Assembly (NCBI GenBank): GCA_963701015.1
Contig: OY969556.1
Location: 806,001 to 870,000 of the forward strand
DNA from: MFD09286-c1 sp963701015
Lineage (GTDB): Bacteria; Bacteroidota; Bacteroidia; Bacteroidales; DTGW01
Reading direction: 5' to 3'
DNA length: 64,000 bases
Shown: one piece after another, positions 32,811 through 41,699 of the stretch
How the letters are laid out: every line of letters begins with the position of its first letter
Numbering within the stretch: the stretch's first letter is position 1
The notes under the pieces: generated by a model
The model's input: the letters and a program-made list of their open reading frames with translations, nothing else
Database searches by the model: none
What the model was told of the DNA's origin: nothing
Made by a program: the position numbers and the translations under genes

Positions 32811-35177
32811 TCAATTTATGTTTCCAATTTTCTCTCGTACTTTTTCAAAACTTATTCTTGGTACATTATTGTTTAGTTTATTCATTTCATCATATGCCTT
32901 TATGAGCGATTCAGGCAAATCGCCTTTATAAACTATTTTGTAGAATGAAAAGCCATTATATGGAATTGTGCTTTCGTTAGCAATAAATTTTACCCTGGTT
33001 TCAACAGCTTTTGTTTTAAATCGCTGCATAAAAGTGCTTTCTCTTTCAACTTTTAATTGTTTAAACTTATTATTGATATACGCGATTCCTAAAAGTCTAA
33101 TACATTTATCCTGAACGGTAAACATCATGTTATCGTGTACTTGTTTGTTTAAATATTGAATGAAAAATGAATCCTTTACTGACATTTTTTCAACTTTCAA
33201 AGAATCCTTTTCACTTAGCAATTGATCATTTTTATTTTTTGTTGATAAATAATATTTTTTCTTGGCTTCAAAGTATTCAATATATTCATTTTCTTTATCG
33301 GTATATTGTATAGGATAAACAGCTATAGTATCATCGGGATTTTTTAATAAATAATCTGTCATTTTATTTACAAATTTTCCCTGATTAGCTGACAATGAAT
33401 TCTGCCTTGTTGACCATGTTAATGTATGTGATTTCTCAATCTCGTTTTCAACACGTTTTACTTTATTTCTATAGAGAGTTGTAGGTGGCTTAACAAAAAT
33501 ATTTTTAATTATATCAACTATTATATAACGCAAATGAAATCTAGGACTCTTTAAATTTCCTGTTATAGGAATTTCATAATCAATAACATTACCTCGTTCT
33601 CGAATAAATGCCATTATAAGAGGCAATGGTAATCGTTTTGAATCATTTGTTATTATACGTGCGGATAACCGTGGGTCAATTACTAAAATATGGTTATCGC
33701 TTTTTATAATACTATTACGCACTTTCCAAATACCATTGAGTTCAATGGTTCCCCTGTTTAACGGATATGAGGTGTAGGTAATCAAATAAGGATTAAAAAT
33801 TGTAACTGGCAATCCTTGAATGTTATATTTCAAATCAAAATCTCCACTATCAATCGGATTTATACTAAGGTCAACAAAAGCTTTGCCATAATGCATAATA
33901 CCTGAGTTAAATGAAAATTGTACACGTTTACGATTTTTATTTACTGAATCTGCCGTAACATTAAGAGGATTCGCTTCTATTGAAAATTTCTCCGAAATTG
34001 AATAATCGTTAAATTGAAAACAGCCATTGTATATACTTAGCTTATTGATTTTATAATTACTTTGGAAAAAGTTCTTAGCAAGTACTTTTATATAATCAGC
34101 AATTTTAAGGACCAGGTTGAACCTGGCCGGATTTGCATTTGCAGCTGAAATATTAGCGCCACTTTTACCAAACATCATTTGTAAATTATCTAAATAATCA
34201 TAACGCTCATATTTGAAAAAAGGTTTATTCAGTAACAATGAACCAAAAATATATCTATGATACTTCGGGCTTAAATCAATTATATTTAACACCAATTTGT
34301 CAAATGATGCATAATCATCATTTATATTTTTCCCAAAATGAAAATCGTTCAAAGCAATTAATCCATTCACATGAATATTTTCCTGATCGAGAAAATTTCC
34401 GGTTGCTTTTATATTAGCATCCAAATTGGCACTGAAAGTCCCGTAATTTGTTAATTCCTTAAGATAAGGATATAAAGTTTTCAAATCGAATTTTTGAACC
34501 CGTGTTGATAAAATGTAATCGAGGTTTTTAAAATTTATTGTAAAACTCCCTTCAGCCATACCGTTGCCGGTTCCTGAAGTTAATGAAAAATTTGCCCCAA
34601 TTGAATCTTGTTTCCAATGCCATCCATCACTTTTAATATTTACACCTTTTATATAATAATTGATTGGAAGTGCCTTCTCGTGGTAATAAAATGTTCCATT
34701 TTTAATGGTTATTTTTAGAATGCTAAAATGATATTTTGAAGGTATTGTATCATTTTTATCTGGAGTATATAATTGTATTAAATCATCAAAATTAAGTTGT
34801 TTGTTCTTCTGAATAATAATTCCAATTGGCTGGTCCAACGTAATTTTTGTTATTTCAATATTTTTCCATAACATTTTAAACAGTGCGAAATTTGCACCTA
34901 CTCCTTTTGCTGAAAAAAAAAGACTATCGCTGTTTGTTATGTCTGGCGAGCTTTTTGAATCATAAATTCTCAAATTACTAATATGTACGTACCCGGTAAA
35001 TGGATTAACATATACCAAACCCATTTTAATTTGTCGTCCTGTATATTTCTCGCCATACTTGGTACCCAAATATTTTGCAATAGGCGAAATAAATAATACA
35101 ATAGTAATAAAGGCTATGATTATGAATCCTATTATAGAAAATATTAGTGCTTTTAATTTGTGGGGTTTTATTTTCAT
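32811..35177 (-). CDS. DUF748/AsmA-like envelope protein
   Basis: The 788-residue protein has one N-terminal membrane helix (about residues 11-31) followed by a long beta-rich periplasmic part. It contains the AsmA/DUF748-type opening YTGRQIKMGLVYVNPFTGYV and ISNLRIYDSK. Repeated beta-groove elements follow, and the C-terminal 150 residues are helical. Proteins of this superfamily form grooves that span the periplasm and carry lipids or affect outer-membrane assembly. It ends 17 nt from the convergent patatin gene. Upstream lies a repeat-filled gap; no shared promoter was found. Confidence 0.85.
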   Translation of the reverse strand: MKIKPHKLKALIFSIIGFIIIAFITIVLFISPIAKYLGTKYGEKYTGRQIKMGLVYVNPFTGYVHISNLRIYDSKSSPDITNSDSLFFSAKGVGANFALFKMLWKNIEITKITLDQPIGIIIQKNKQLNFDDLIQLYTPDKNDTIPSKYHFSILKITIKNGTFYYHEKALPINYYIKGVNIKSDGWHWKQDSIGANFSLTSGTGNGMAEGSFTINFKNLDYILSTRVQKFDLKTLYPYLKELTNYGTFSANLDANIKATGNFLDQENIHVNGLIALNDFHFGKNINDDYASFDKLVLNIIDLSPKYHRYIFGSLLLNKPFFKYERYDYLDNLQMMFGKSGANISAANANPARFNLVLKIADYIKVLAKNFFQSNYKINKLSIYNGCFQFNDYSISEKFSIEANPLNVTADSVNKNRKRVQFSFNSGIMHYGKAFVDLSINPIDSGDFDLKYNIQGLPVTIFNPYLITYTSYPLNRGTIELNGIWKVRNSIIKSDNHILVIDPRLSARIITNDSKRLPLPLIMAFIRERGNVIDYEIPITGNLKSPRFHLRYIIVDIIKNIFVKPPTTLYRNKVKRVENEIEKSHTLTWSTRQNSLSANQGKFVNKMTDYLLKNPDDTIAVYPIQYTDKENEYIEYFEAKKKYYLSTKNKNDQLLSEKDSLKVEKMSVKDSFFIQYLNKQVHDNMMFTVQDKCIRLLGIAYINNKFKQLKVERESTFMQRFKTKAVETRVKFIANESTIPYNGFSFYKIVYKGDLPESLIKAYDEMNKLNNNVPRISFEKVREKIGNIN

Positions 35178-35205
35178 AATTTAATTGAATCTCATTTATC
35201 ATCAA

Positions 35206-35236
35206 ACCCTGACAGATATTAGAAAGCTGTCAGGGT
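35206..35236. repeat. CCCTGACAG hairpin
   Basis: ACCCTGACAG and CTGTCAGGGT form a 10-bp stem with an 11-nt loop, in the family of the palindromes at 13421-13505. It lies just upstream of the DUF748 gene. Confidence 0.6.
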
Positions 35237-35280
35237 CAATTATTAATTGGTTTGCCAATTATTCCTACTTTAACACATTA

Positions 35281-35403
35281 ACTGTCTTCTATGATTTTCA
35301 GCTTTATTGACCCCAAACCCTAAAGGGTGAAAGCTGAAAGTCAAACTGTTCCCTTTAGGGATTAAGGGTAAAAAACAGTTTGGTTTTCGAATCTGTTAAA
35401 GTA
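35281..35403. repeat. 123-bp dispersed repeat, copy B (inverted)
   Basis: This is the reverse complement of copy A at 29298-29420, with only a few differences (for example TTGACCCC for TTTACCCC, and AAAGTCAAACTG for AAAATAAAACTG). It fills most of the gap between the PAP2 gene and the DUF748 gene. Confidence 0.75.
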
Positions 35404-35429
35404 GAATTATATTATTCTATAAAATGTAT

Positions 35430-36233
35430 CTAATCCAACGAAACCTTCAACCCGAGAGGATAAAGAGATGTTACCTGAACCCGTGATTCTTTATTGTTAT
35501 GCGTGTTAACCACCCAATTGCCAACAAAATAACCTAATGCAGCACCAACAAAAACATCGGACGACCAATGATTGTCGGAATAGACTCGTTGAACTAAGCA
35601 GAGTGCAGCTGGAATATATGCAACAACTTTTAATATATATGAATCAGTATTTTTTGCAAGAACAGTCGAAATTGCCATAGCTGCATCAGTATGCCCGGCC
35701 GGGAAAGAATTATACGGACTTTTGAACAAGGAAAATGGTCTGAAATAATCAGGGCCAAGATTGTTAAAAGGTCGTGACCGCCCAATAATTGTTTTTGATG
35801 TGAATGAAATTGCTTCTGAAAAAAGCATTGCTTCACCTATTTCAAAACCTATTTTTTTGGTTTTAGTACTTTTTGCCAAACTACCGGTTGTATATAATGC
35901 TACGCACAAAATAGGGCCAACGAAAAATCCACCCCACTGACCGCCAATTTGCATGGTTATGTTATTCTGATAGCTCGGATGTAATTTATATGACTCTTGT
36001 TGTTCATTACGAATCCTCACATCATATTTATAGAATGCAAAAGCTCCACCACCAACTATACCAAGTTTGAGCCAATCGTAACCGTCCCAGCTTGCTGGCG
36101 CTTTAAGTAAAGCAACCGACTCGTGTCCCAATTGTGAAAGATTATATTTATTTTCATCTTGTCCAAATATTGAAAATTCAGTTATCAATAAAAGAAACAG
36201 AGGAATTAAACATTTTTTATACATTGTTTTCAT
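35430..36233 (-). CDS. PAP2-family membrane phosphatase
   Basis: The 267-residue protein has a signal peptide or first helix and the three acid-phosphatase motifs: KTIIGRSRPF (KX6RP), SFPAGHTDAA (PSGH with Ala for Ser) and QRVYSDNHWSSDVFVGAALG (SRX5HX3D with Gln for Ser). Such enzymes remove phosphate from lipid phosphates or undecaprenyl pyrophosphate on the periplasmic side. It is a distant paralog of 38665-39555; both carry the phrase YNLSQ.AHES near the N-terminus. Site 11 lies 35 nt upstream. Confidence 0.9.
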   Translation of the reverse strand: MKTMYKKCLIPLFLLLITEFSIFGQDENKYNLSQLGHESVALLKAPASWDGYDWLKLGIVGGGAFAFYKYDVRIRNEQQESYKLHPSYQNNITMQIGGQWGGFFVGPILCVALYTTGSLAKSTKTKKIGFEIGEAMLFSEAISFTSKTIIGRSRPFNNLGPDYFRPFSLFKSPYNSFPAGHTDAAMAISTVLAKNTDSYILKVVAYIPAALCLVQRVYSDNHWSSDVFVGAALGYFVGNWVVNTHNNKESRVQVTSLYPLGLKVSLD

Positions 36234-36267
36234 TTTTTTATTATTGAATGAAGATTATTTAGAAGCG

Positions 36268-36333
36268 TAAATTTGGGTTGTTATATGCAAATAAGTGTTA
36301 CATAACTTTTTGAAATAGTTACATAATTCACAC
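36268..36333 (-). promoter_or_regulatory. 21-bp direct-repeat promoter, site 11
   Basis: ATGTAAC cores at 36297-36303 and 36318-36324 (minus strand) lie 21 bp apart, then 20 bp, then CAAATTTA at 36268-36275. It is 35 nt before the PAP2 gene. Confidence 0.82.
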
Positions 36334-36420
36334 CTTGTAAAGCATATCGAACTTTGGATAATGTAAAAGTTTAAATTAAGTTTTTAGTGATACACAATAC
36401 AAAGTGGATTTATCATTTAA

Positions 36421-37683
36421 TTAGAAAACCTCACCAAGCGATACAAATATTCCATTTGATCCTCCAACTCCAAAACCATAATCTAAGGCCAGATTGGTAT
36501 TCGAGTATTTATTTAATTTTATCCTGATACCGGTGCCAACTCCGGGTCGTATGGCTTTAAACTGGTTCGAAGGCCATTCTGATACTGATTGAATATTTGA
36601 AAATATCACAGCTCCCAATAAATGATTCGGAGTAATTGGAAACCGATACTCACTTTCGAAGTACAAAAGGTTTGCCCCTCTGTACCTGCCTTGAATATAC
36701 CCTCTACCCATATTTGCTTCCGGGTCCCATCCTGTGCTTGGTAAATCGAGATATGATGGTTTTCCCGAAGGAGTGAGCCAATCAAAGTTCCAAAATGCCA
36801 GGATATTATTTGAAGATTCAGGGAACCTAATATATTTTCTAAATTCAATTTGAAGCGACTGCCAGTTATTATCGCTCCCCAACCATTTTAAATGATAACA
36901 ATAGTTTAACCTGCCGTAAAAACCACCCTGGGGATTTATTGAATTTCGACGGGTATCATAAACTGCATCAAAAGCCGGCCCTGAGGCAACATTTTGATTT
37001 GTTTTGCCATACTTATCAAAGTCGCTGGTGCTATGTAGGGTAGGGGAGTGTTCAGTGATGTTCCAGTGATAATCTATATTATAGCCTGGACCAATATATA
37101 AATCAGAAGTAATTTTTCGCAGAAAACAAGTATAAAATTTCAAATACGAATAAACCAACTTGTCTTCATTTTCAAGTGTTGAAAAACTTCCTAATCCGTA
37201 GGTTGACTGAGGATAAATAAGAAATCTCCAATCCAATATAATATTAAACTTTTCATTTTTTGTCCAAATATTAGCCTGTAAAGGCATAATAAATTGATTT
37301 TTTAGCGTATAAGCGAAGCTGGTGCTGATATTCGTCAGATTATTCCTGCTCAGGTAAGGCTCATTAATAGAAGTATTGAAAGCCAGCACTGCTGCAAAGT
37401 TGGTTTGAAGGGTATATCCTACGGCTGGGAAAATAGAGAAATGGAATAAAGATTTTGATCGTTTTACTGATTTTTCGTGATTTGCATATAAACCCGGAAA
37501 CATTTTCCAGAATAAATTAGGCACATCCACTTCCTGCGGAACTTTAATGTCATCAACATGAAATATCCGAATACCCAGATTATATAAAAGAATCATTCTT
37601 GCTGAATCTTCCTGGGCTAAAGAATTTATTGAAGAAAATATAAATGCTGACAAAAGCAAAAATATATACTTCATTATTTTCAT
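36421..37683 (-). CDS. outer-membrane beta-barrel, surface antigen D15-like
   Basis: The 420-residue protein has a signal peptide (about 1-24, ending NSLAQ) and a barrel domain of the BamA/TamA C-terminal type. Phrases include FDAVYDTRRNSINPQGGFYG, GRYRGANLLYFESEYRFP and RPGVGTGIRIKLN. There is no POTRA domain, so it is a barrel-only Omp85-like protein. It is the last gene of the leftward group with DUF3943, PAP2 and YihY genes, probably behind site 12. The partner or cargo is unknown. Confidence 0.85.
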   Translation of the reverse strand: MKIMKYIFLLLSAFIFSSINSLAQEDSARMILLYNLGIRIFHVDDIKVPQEVDVPNLFWKMFPGLYANHEKSVKRSKSLFHFSIFPAVGYTLQTNFAAVLAFNTSINEPYLSRNNLTNISTSFAYTLKNQFIMPLQANIWTKNEKFNIILDWRFLIYPQSTYGLGSFSTLENEDKLVYSYLKFYTCFLRKITSDLYIGPGYNIDYHWNITEHSPTLHSTSDFDKYGKTNQNVASGPAFDAVYDTRRNSINPQGGFYGRLNYCYHLKWLGSDNNWQSLQIEFRKYIRFPESSNNILAFWNFDWLTPSGKPSYLDLPSTGWDPEANMGRGYIQGRYRGANLLYFESEYRFPITPNHLLGAVIFSNIQSVSEWPSNQFKAIRPGVGTGIRIKLNKYSNTNLALDYGFGVGGSNGIFVSLGEVF

Positions 37684-37736
37684 TGTTTCATAATATTTAA
37701 ATAAAAAAGTACTTTAGTTATATAATTTGCTCATAC

Positions 37737-38633
37737 TTATTTTTTCATATGAACTGTATATTCGTTGGGTATAATTTTTTGCCCATGTGTGTTTGCATAT
37801 ACTTTTGTGAATTCAGCTCCAAAATAGAGTATTATGGCTGAATAATAAACCCAACCAAGAATTATTATAACTGAACCAGCAGCTCCATAAATAGAAGCAA
37901 TGTTATAACTTCCAAGATAATAACTAATAACGAATTTCCCTCCCATAAATAAAATGGCAGTGAACGATGCGCCTATTATGCAATCGAGTATTGCTATTTT
38001 ACCATCGGGCAATGTTTTAAATATAATGCTGAATAAAAGTGTTAATATAATGAAAATACTAAGCGTGTTGACGGTATAGAACAAGAAAATATAATTGTGC
38101 CGCAAATCAATGGCAAATTGCTTGTTTATGACAATAATGGCAGCATTAATAATTAAACTTACCAATAACAGAATTCCTACGGAACCAATCATTGAGAATG
38201 ACATAAGTTGGTTAAATACAAATTTTATTAACCCACGTTTTGGTTTTGTTTTTATGCCCCAAATAGTATTTATTGAATTCTGAATTTCGGAAAACACTCC
38301 CGACGCTACTATTAATAGAATAATTATACCAAAAGCAGTTGCAAATAAATTACTGCTCGAAAGTTTTACATTTTTTATTATTTCCTGAATTTGTGATGCG
38401 GCGCTATTTCCGACCAACCCATTAATATGCCCAAAAATTTCTCCCTTAACAGCATTAGCGCCAAAAAATATTCCACTTAAAGAAATAATTATTAAAAGTA
38501 ACGGAGGTAATGAGAAAATGGTATAATAGCTTAAAGCCGCACTTAATTTAAGACCGTTATCGTTTATAAATCCATTAATTGACTCTTTGAATATATACCC
38601 GGTTTTTTTCGCAAATTTTTTTATTTGCTTCAT
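37737..38633 (-). CDS. YihY/BrkB-family inner-membrane protein
   Basis: The 298-residue protein has about six transmembrane helices and the family's conserved LSAALSYYTIFSLPPLLLII near the N-terminus, with ASGVFSEIQNSINTIWGIK and YFGAEFTKVYA further on. YihY proteins were once annotated as ribonuclease BN and are now viewed as envelope proteins, with proposed roles in phospholipid transport to the outer membrane. The PAP2 gene upstream and the barrel gene downstream, with gaps of 31 and 53 nt, fit an envelope-lipid operon. Confidence 0.93.
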   Translation of the reverse strand: MKQIKKFAKKTGYIFKESINGFINDNGLKLSAALSYYTIFSLPPLLLIIISLSGIFFGANAVKGEIFGHINGLVGNSAASQIQEIIKNVKLSSSNLFATAFGIIILLIVASGVFSEIQNSINTIWGIKTKPKRGLIKFVFNQLMSFSMIGSVGILLLVSLIINAAIIVINKQFAIDLRHNYIFLFYTVNTLSIFIILTLLFSIIFKTLPDGKIAILDCIIGASFTAILFMGGKFVISYYLGSYNIASIYGAAGSVIIILGWVYYSAIILYFGAEFTKVYANTHGQKIIPNEYTVHMKK

Positions 38634-38664
38634 ATATTAAAATCAATCTCGACTTAATGTTTAT

Positions 38665-39555
38665 TTAATATTTATCAGCCATATCTAAATCAATGGTAAA
38701 AGCCGGTGGATAAATTGATGTAACATTTATACGGTGCCTTCTTCCTTCATGCAAATCTACTACCCAATTACCAACGAAATATCCAATGGCGGCAGCCGGA
38801 ATTTCATCTGATAACCAATGCTGGTCCTGGTATATTCTGGAAAACATGGTTAATGCAGCAGGTAAATAGGCTATAATTTTTAATGCGGTTGAGTTGGCAT
38901 GTCGTGACATTACTGTTGACATTGCAAAAGCACTTGTAGTATGACCACTTGGAAAAGAATGGTACTTATCATCAATAATTCTGAATGGTTTAAAGTCAAA
39001 TGCTCCAACATTAGCATATGGCCTGGCCCTGCCTATACCAATTTTTAGCACAAAGGTTGTTGCTTCAGCATAAAGTCCTGCCTGAAACAATTCTATTGAT
39101 ACTTTCTTTGCTGAATTATCTGGAACAGACCATCCATATATAGCAAATAGTGCAGCTACACCTCCTATAGAATACCATTCTCCATATATTCTTCCTCCAA
39201 CAACAGGAACGCTATAAAAATATTTTTGTTTTCCCTGTGTTGAATTTGTGATTCCCTGGTCAAATGGCATAAATCCAATTGTTGTAGCTGCAACTATGCC
39301 AGCTTTTAGCCAATCAGTCCCATTCCATGTAGTTGGTTGTTTAATAAACAAGAACGATTCATGGGCAAATTGAGATAAATTATATTCCTTATATTCCTGT
39401 ATTTTTTCACCTTTTGTTTCGGGAGTAGTGTCTTTTTTTACTTTATGAATGTTTAATAAATCAGGATTTATAGTATCCTTTCTCATTTGCTGGGCGCATA
39501 AAATGCCTGGAAAAGAGATAATGAAGAGCAATATTAATATTTGTTTGTATAACAT
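38665..39555 (-). CDS. PAP2-family membrane phosphatase
   Basis: The 296-residue protein has a signal peptide (about 1-21), a polar linker, then membrane helices carrying KIGIGRARPYANV, SFPSGHTTSAFAMSTVMSRH and SRIYQDQHWLSDEIPAAAIG, all three catalytic motifs intact. It should dephosphorylate a lipid phosphate or polyprenyl pyrophosphate outside the inner membrane. A second, less canonical copy lies at 35430-36233. It is followed by yihY after 31 nt. Confidence 0.93.
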   Translation of the reverse strand: MLYKQILILLFIISFPGILCAQQMRKDTINPDLLNIHKVKKDTTPETKGEKIQEYKEYNLSQFAHESFLFIKQPTTWNGTDWLKAGIVAATTIGFMPFDQGITNSTQGKQKYFYSVPVVGGRIYGEWYSIGGVAALFAIYGWSVPDNSAKKVSIELFQAGLYAEATTFVLKIGIGRARPYANVGAFDFKPFRIIDDKYHSFPSGHTTSAFAMSTVMSRHANSTALKIIAYLPAALTMFSRIYQDQHWLSDEIPAAAIGYFVGNWVVDLHEGRRHRINVTSIYPPAFTIDLDMADKY

Positions 39556-39658
39556 TTCGTTTTATATATTAATTTAATTTATATTTTTTAACTGAAGTAT
39601 CCGAAATAATTAAAATGCCATAATTATAAGGTCAAATCATTTTATAGTTATTTCTACC

Positions 39659-39793
39659 TTATTTCCAATCCTTAAATAAAAAATAGATGAAAAATATTAT
39701 AATTTCATATTTATCAACGGTAAAGTGCCTTAGCCTTTCTATTAGTTTGCGCCATTGATAAAGCCTGTACTTATAATTATTCATATAGCCCAT
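39659..39793 (-). CDS. possible 44-residue peptide
   Basis: ATG at 39793, 10 nt after the stop of the DUF3943 gene, opens a 44-codon frame (MGYMNNYKYRLYQWRKLIER, then LRHFTVDKYEIIIFFIYFLF and KDWK). It is basic, with one hydrophobic helix. The close spacing suggests a real cotranscribed gene; there is no other support. Confidence 0.35.
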   Translation of the reverse strand: MGYMNNYKYRLYQWRKLIERLRHFTVDKYEIIIFFIYFLFKDWK

Positions 39794-39802
39794 TATTTAC
39801 CC

Positions 39803-41353
39803 TTAATTGTATTGCCCTCTTCGTTGTGGATCTTCTAAATAAATTAATAGAAATATTTTCTGTTCATTTCTTACAGAATGTATAGGTGGTAAATTAACGA
39901 GGTAACGGTCGTCGTAAAATATTAAATCTTCAAATCCAATATTCAACCATTTGTAAATATTTAGTGTAATTCTTGGCTTAAGAATGCTGACATAATTATT
40001 TCCAGGGGGGCCAACATAGGAATGAATCATATAATAATAATATACTACTGAAGCATCGGCGTATTTACCAAAGTTGATCATACATTCGAACTTGGCTTCC
40101 ATTCCATCACCATAATTATAATCTCTATATTGTGAAGTATCAGTACCGCCAAACCGTGTGTTGTTGCCTGCAAGAGGTGCATATACAATATCAGCTTTAG
40201 TATAAAGGTTTATTTTACTGGTTATAGGTAATTTAGTAACTATACCACCGCCAAAACCAACAGCTCCTAATTCAAAATCTAAATTGTCCCAGTAATCATA
40301 ATATTGAAATGCCCCAACGAGCATAGCCAGCTTTCCCAATTGAAAATTTTGGCCATATAAAATACCCGATCCTATTAAATTATCAACAAACTTTCTACCT
40401 ACACCAAAATTTGCATCAACACGAAGTTTAAAAAAATCAAATGGACTTCGTGAACGTACTTCAAACGGGTTTCCATAATCAACCTGTGCATTTATCATCA
40501 GATTGCTAGTGCCACTTCCGGGACTAGTTGTTTGTCCATTATCAATTATATGAATACCGGTATAAAACGACAAATTAGCTGGTTCTTTTTCATAAACTTC
40601 TTTGTTGGTTGTTTTAAATGTTTTCCCATCGAGCAACCTGTTTACGCCTCGCACCGGATTAATCAAACCGGCTGCAATTTCGCGGAAAACCCTTTCGCTA
40701 CCACGTGTGCGGTCGTCGAGTACGTTTGAACTTAAACGATAACATACTTCTCCAATAAAAGCACCACTAACAGATGTATTTATTATATCGTTATAAGATG
40801 GACGTGTGTTTTCACCAAAATATTCCCACATTAAACTTCCCCAGGCAGCAAAACCAAACGACTCGTAATAATTATAACCATTTGAACGCGCTGCATTAAA
40901 ACAAAGCGAACCTGAATAAGGATGCCCTATAAAATTTATACCAAACCGGTCATTATCCCATTCCCATCCTTTGTTTATGTTATATTTCCAGGTTGAAATT
41001 CCTATATGCGCATAGTCGGCCTGAAGAAGAAACCTGTCAACTGACCATGTAAAAAATAGGACACCATATGATACTGCAATAGGTTTCCATATAGCAGTTT
41101 TTTTGTTGTATGCCGTATCATCTATTAGTAAATCGCCATATTTGTTTTGCAATGTGGTATCAATAAGTTTACTGTTTAACGGTTGATTACCCAATGAATC
41201 GGAATGCAGTTTTGTTTTCCTATTATTAATTACTTCCCTTTGTTTTTCAACATTGCCTTTGTTCGGATTTATGGTATCGGCTTTAACAGTCTTTTGAGCA
41301 TATAATATAGGCGATAATAAGAGTAAAAATGATATAATGTAGATTGCTTTCAT
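39803..41353 (-). CDS. DUF3943-like outer-membrane protein
   Basis: The 516-residue protein has a signal peptide (about 1-19) and a helical region with NFIGHPYSGSLCFNAARSNG and AAWGSLMWEYFGENTRPSYN. The conserved SGAFIGEVCYRLSS follows, then an outer-membrane barrel-like half. These phrases match the DUF3943 family, predicted outer-membrane proteins of unknown role. Site 12 lies 82 nt upstream. PAP2, yihY and D15-barrel genes follow. Confidence 0.82.
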   Translation of the reverse strand: MKAIYIISFLLLLSPILYAQKTVKADTINPNKGNVEKQREVINNRKTKLHSDSLGNQPLNSKLIDTTLQNKYGDLLIDDTAYNKKTAIWKPIAVSYGVLFFTWSVDRFLLQADYAHIGISTWKYNINKGWEWDNDRFGINFIGHPYSGSLCFNAARSNGYNYYESFGFAAWGSLMWEYFGENTRPSYNDIINTSVSGAFIGEVCYRLSSNVLDDRTRGSERVFREIAAGLINPVRGVNRLLDGKTFKTTNKEVYEKEPANLSFYTGIHIIDNGQTTSPGSGTSNLMINAQVDYGNPFEVRSRSPFDFFKLRVDANFGVGRKFVDNLIGSGILYGQNFQLGKLAMLVGAFQYYDYWDNLDFELGAVGFGGGIVTKLPITSKINLYTKADIVYAPLAGNNTRFGGTDTSQYRDYNYGDGMEAKFECMINFGKYADASVVYYYYMIHSYVGPPGNNYVSILKPRITLNIYKWLNIGFEDLIFYDDRYLVNLPPIHSVRNEQKIFLLIYLEDPQRRGQYN

Positions 41354-41434
41354 TTTTGCCAGTTTTTTAAAGGATTATTTAATTCAAAATTTTTGGTTCA
41401 ACACGAGTCTTTCAAGACTCTGGTTAGTGTTTCA

Positions 41435-41500
41435 CAAAGTAAGTTTCATACTAGCTCATAAGTGTTACATAACTTTAGAATATAGTTACATTATTCACAC
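41435..41500 (-). promoter_or_regulatory. 21-bp direct-repeat promoter, site 12
   Basis: ATGTAAC cores at 41464-41470 and 41485-41491 on the minus strand are followed after 20 bp by TTACTTTG (41435-41442). It lies 82 nt before the DUF3943 gene and probably serves the four-gene envelope operon. The rest of the gap, 41501-41699, shows no gene. Confidence 0.83.
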
Positions 41501-41699
41501 ATTTAGCTGAAATGATTTATATTACAATAGTTGTTAAACTTTTTATTTTTTCAATGACAATAATTTTTAATACTTTGAAATACATAGAAATAAAGGAATA
41601 TTTCAATTTATTTTCAAGGTATTTCAACTTGTTAATTATATGTCAGTTACAAAACGATACTGAAGTATTGATATTATAAAGAATTTATTTAACATTAAA

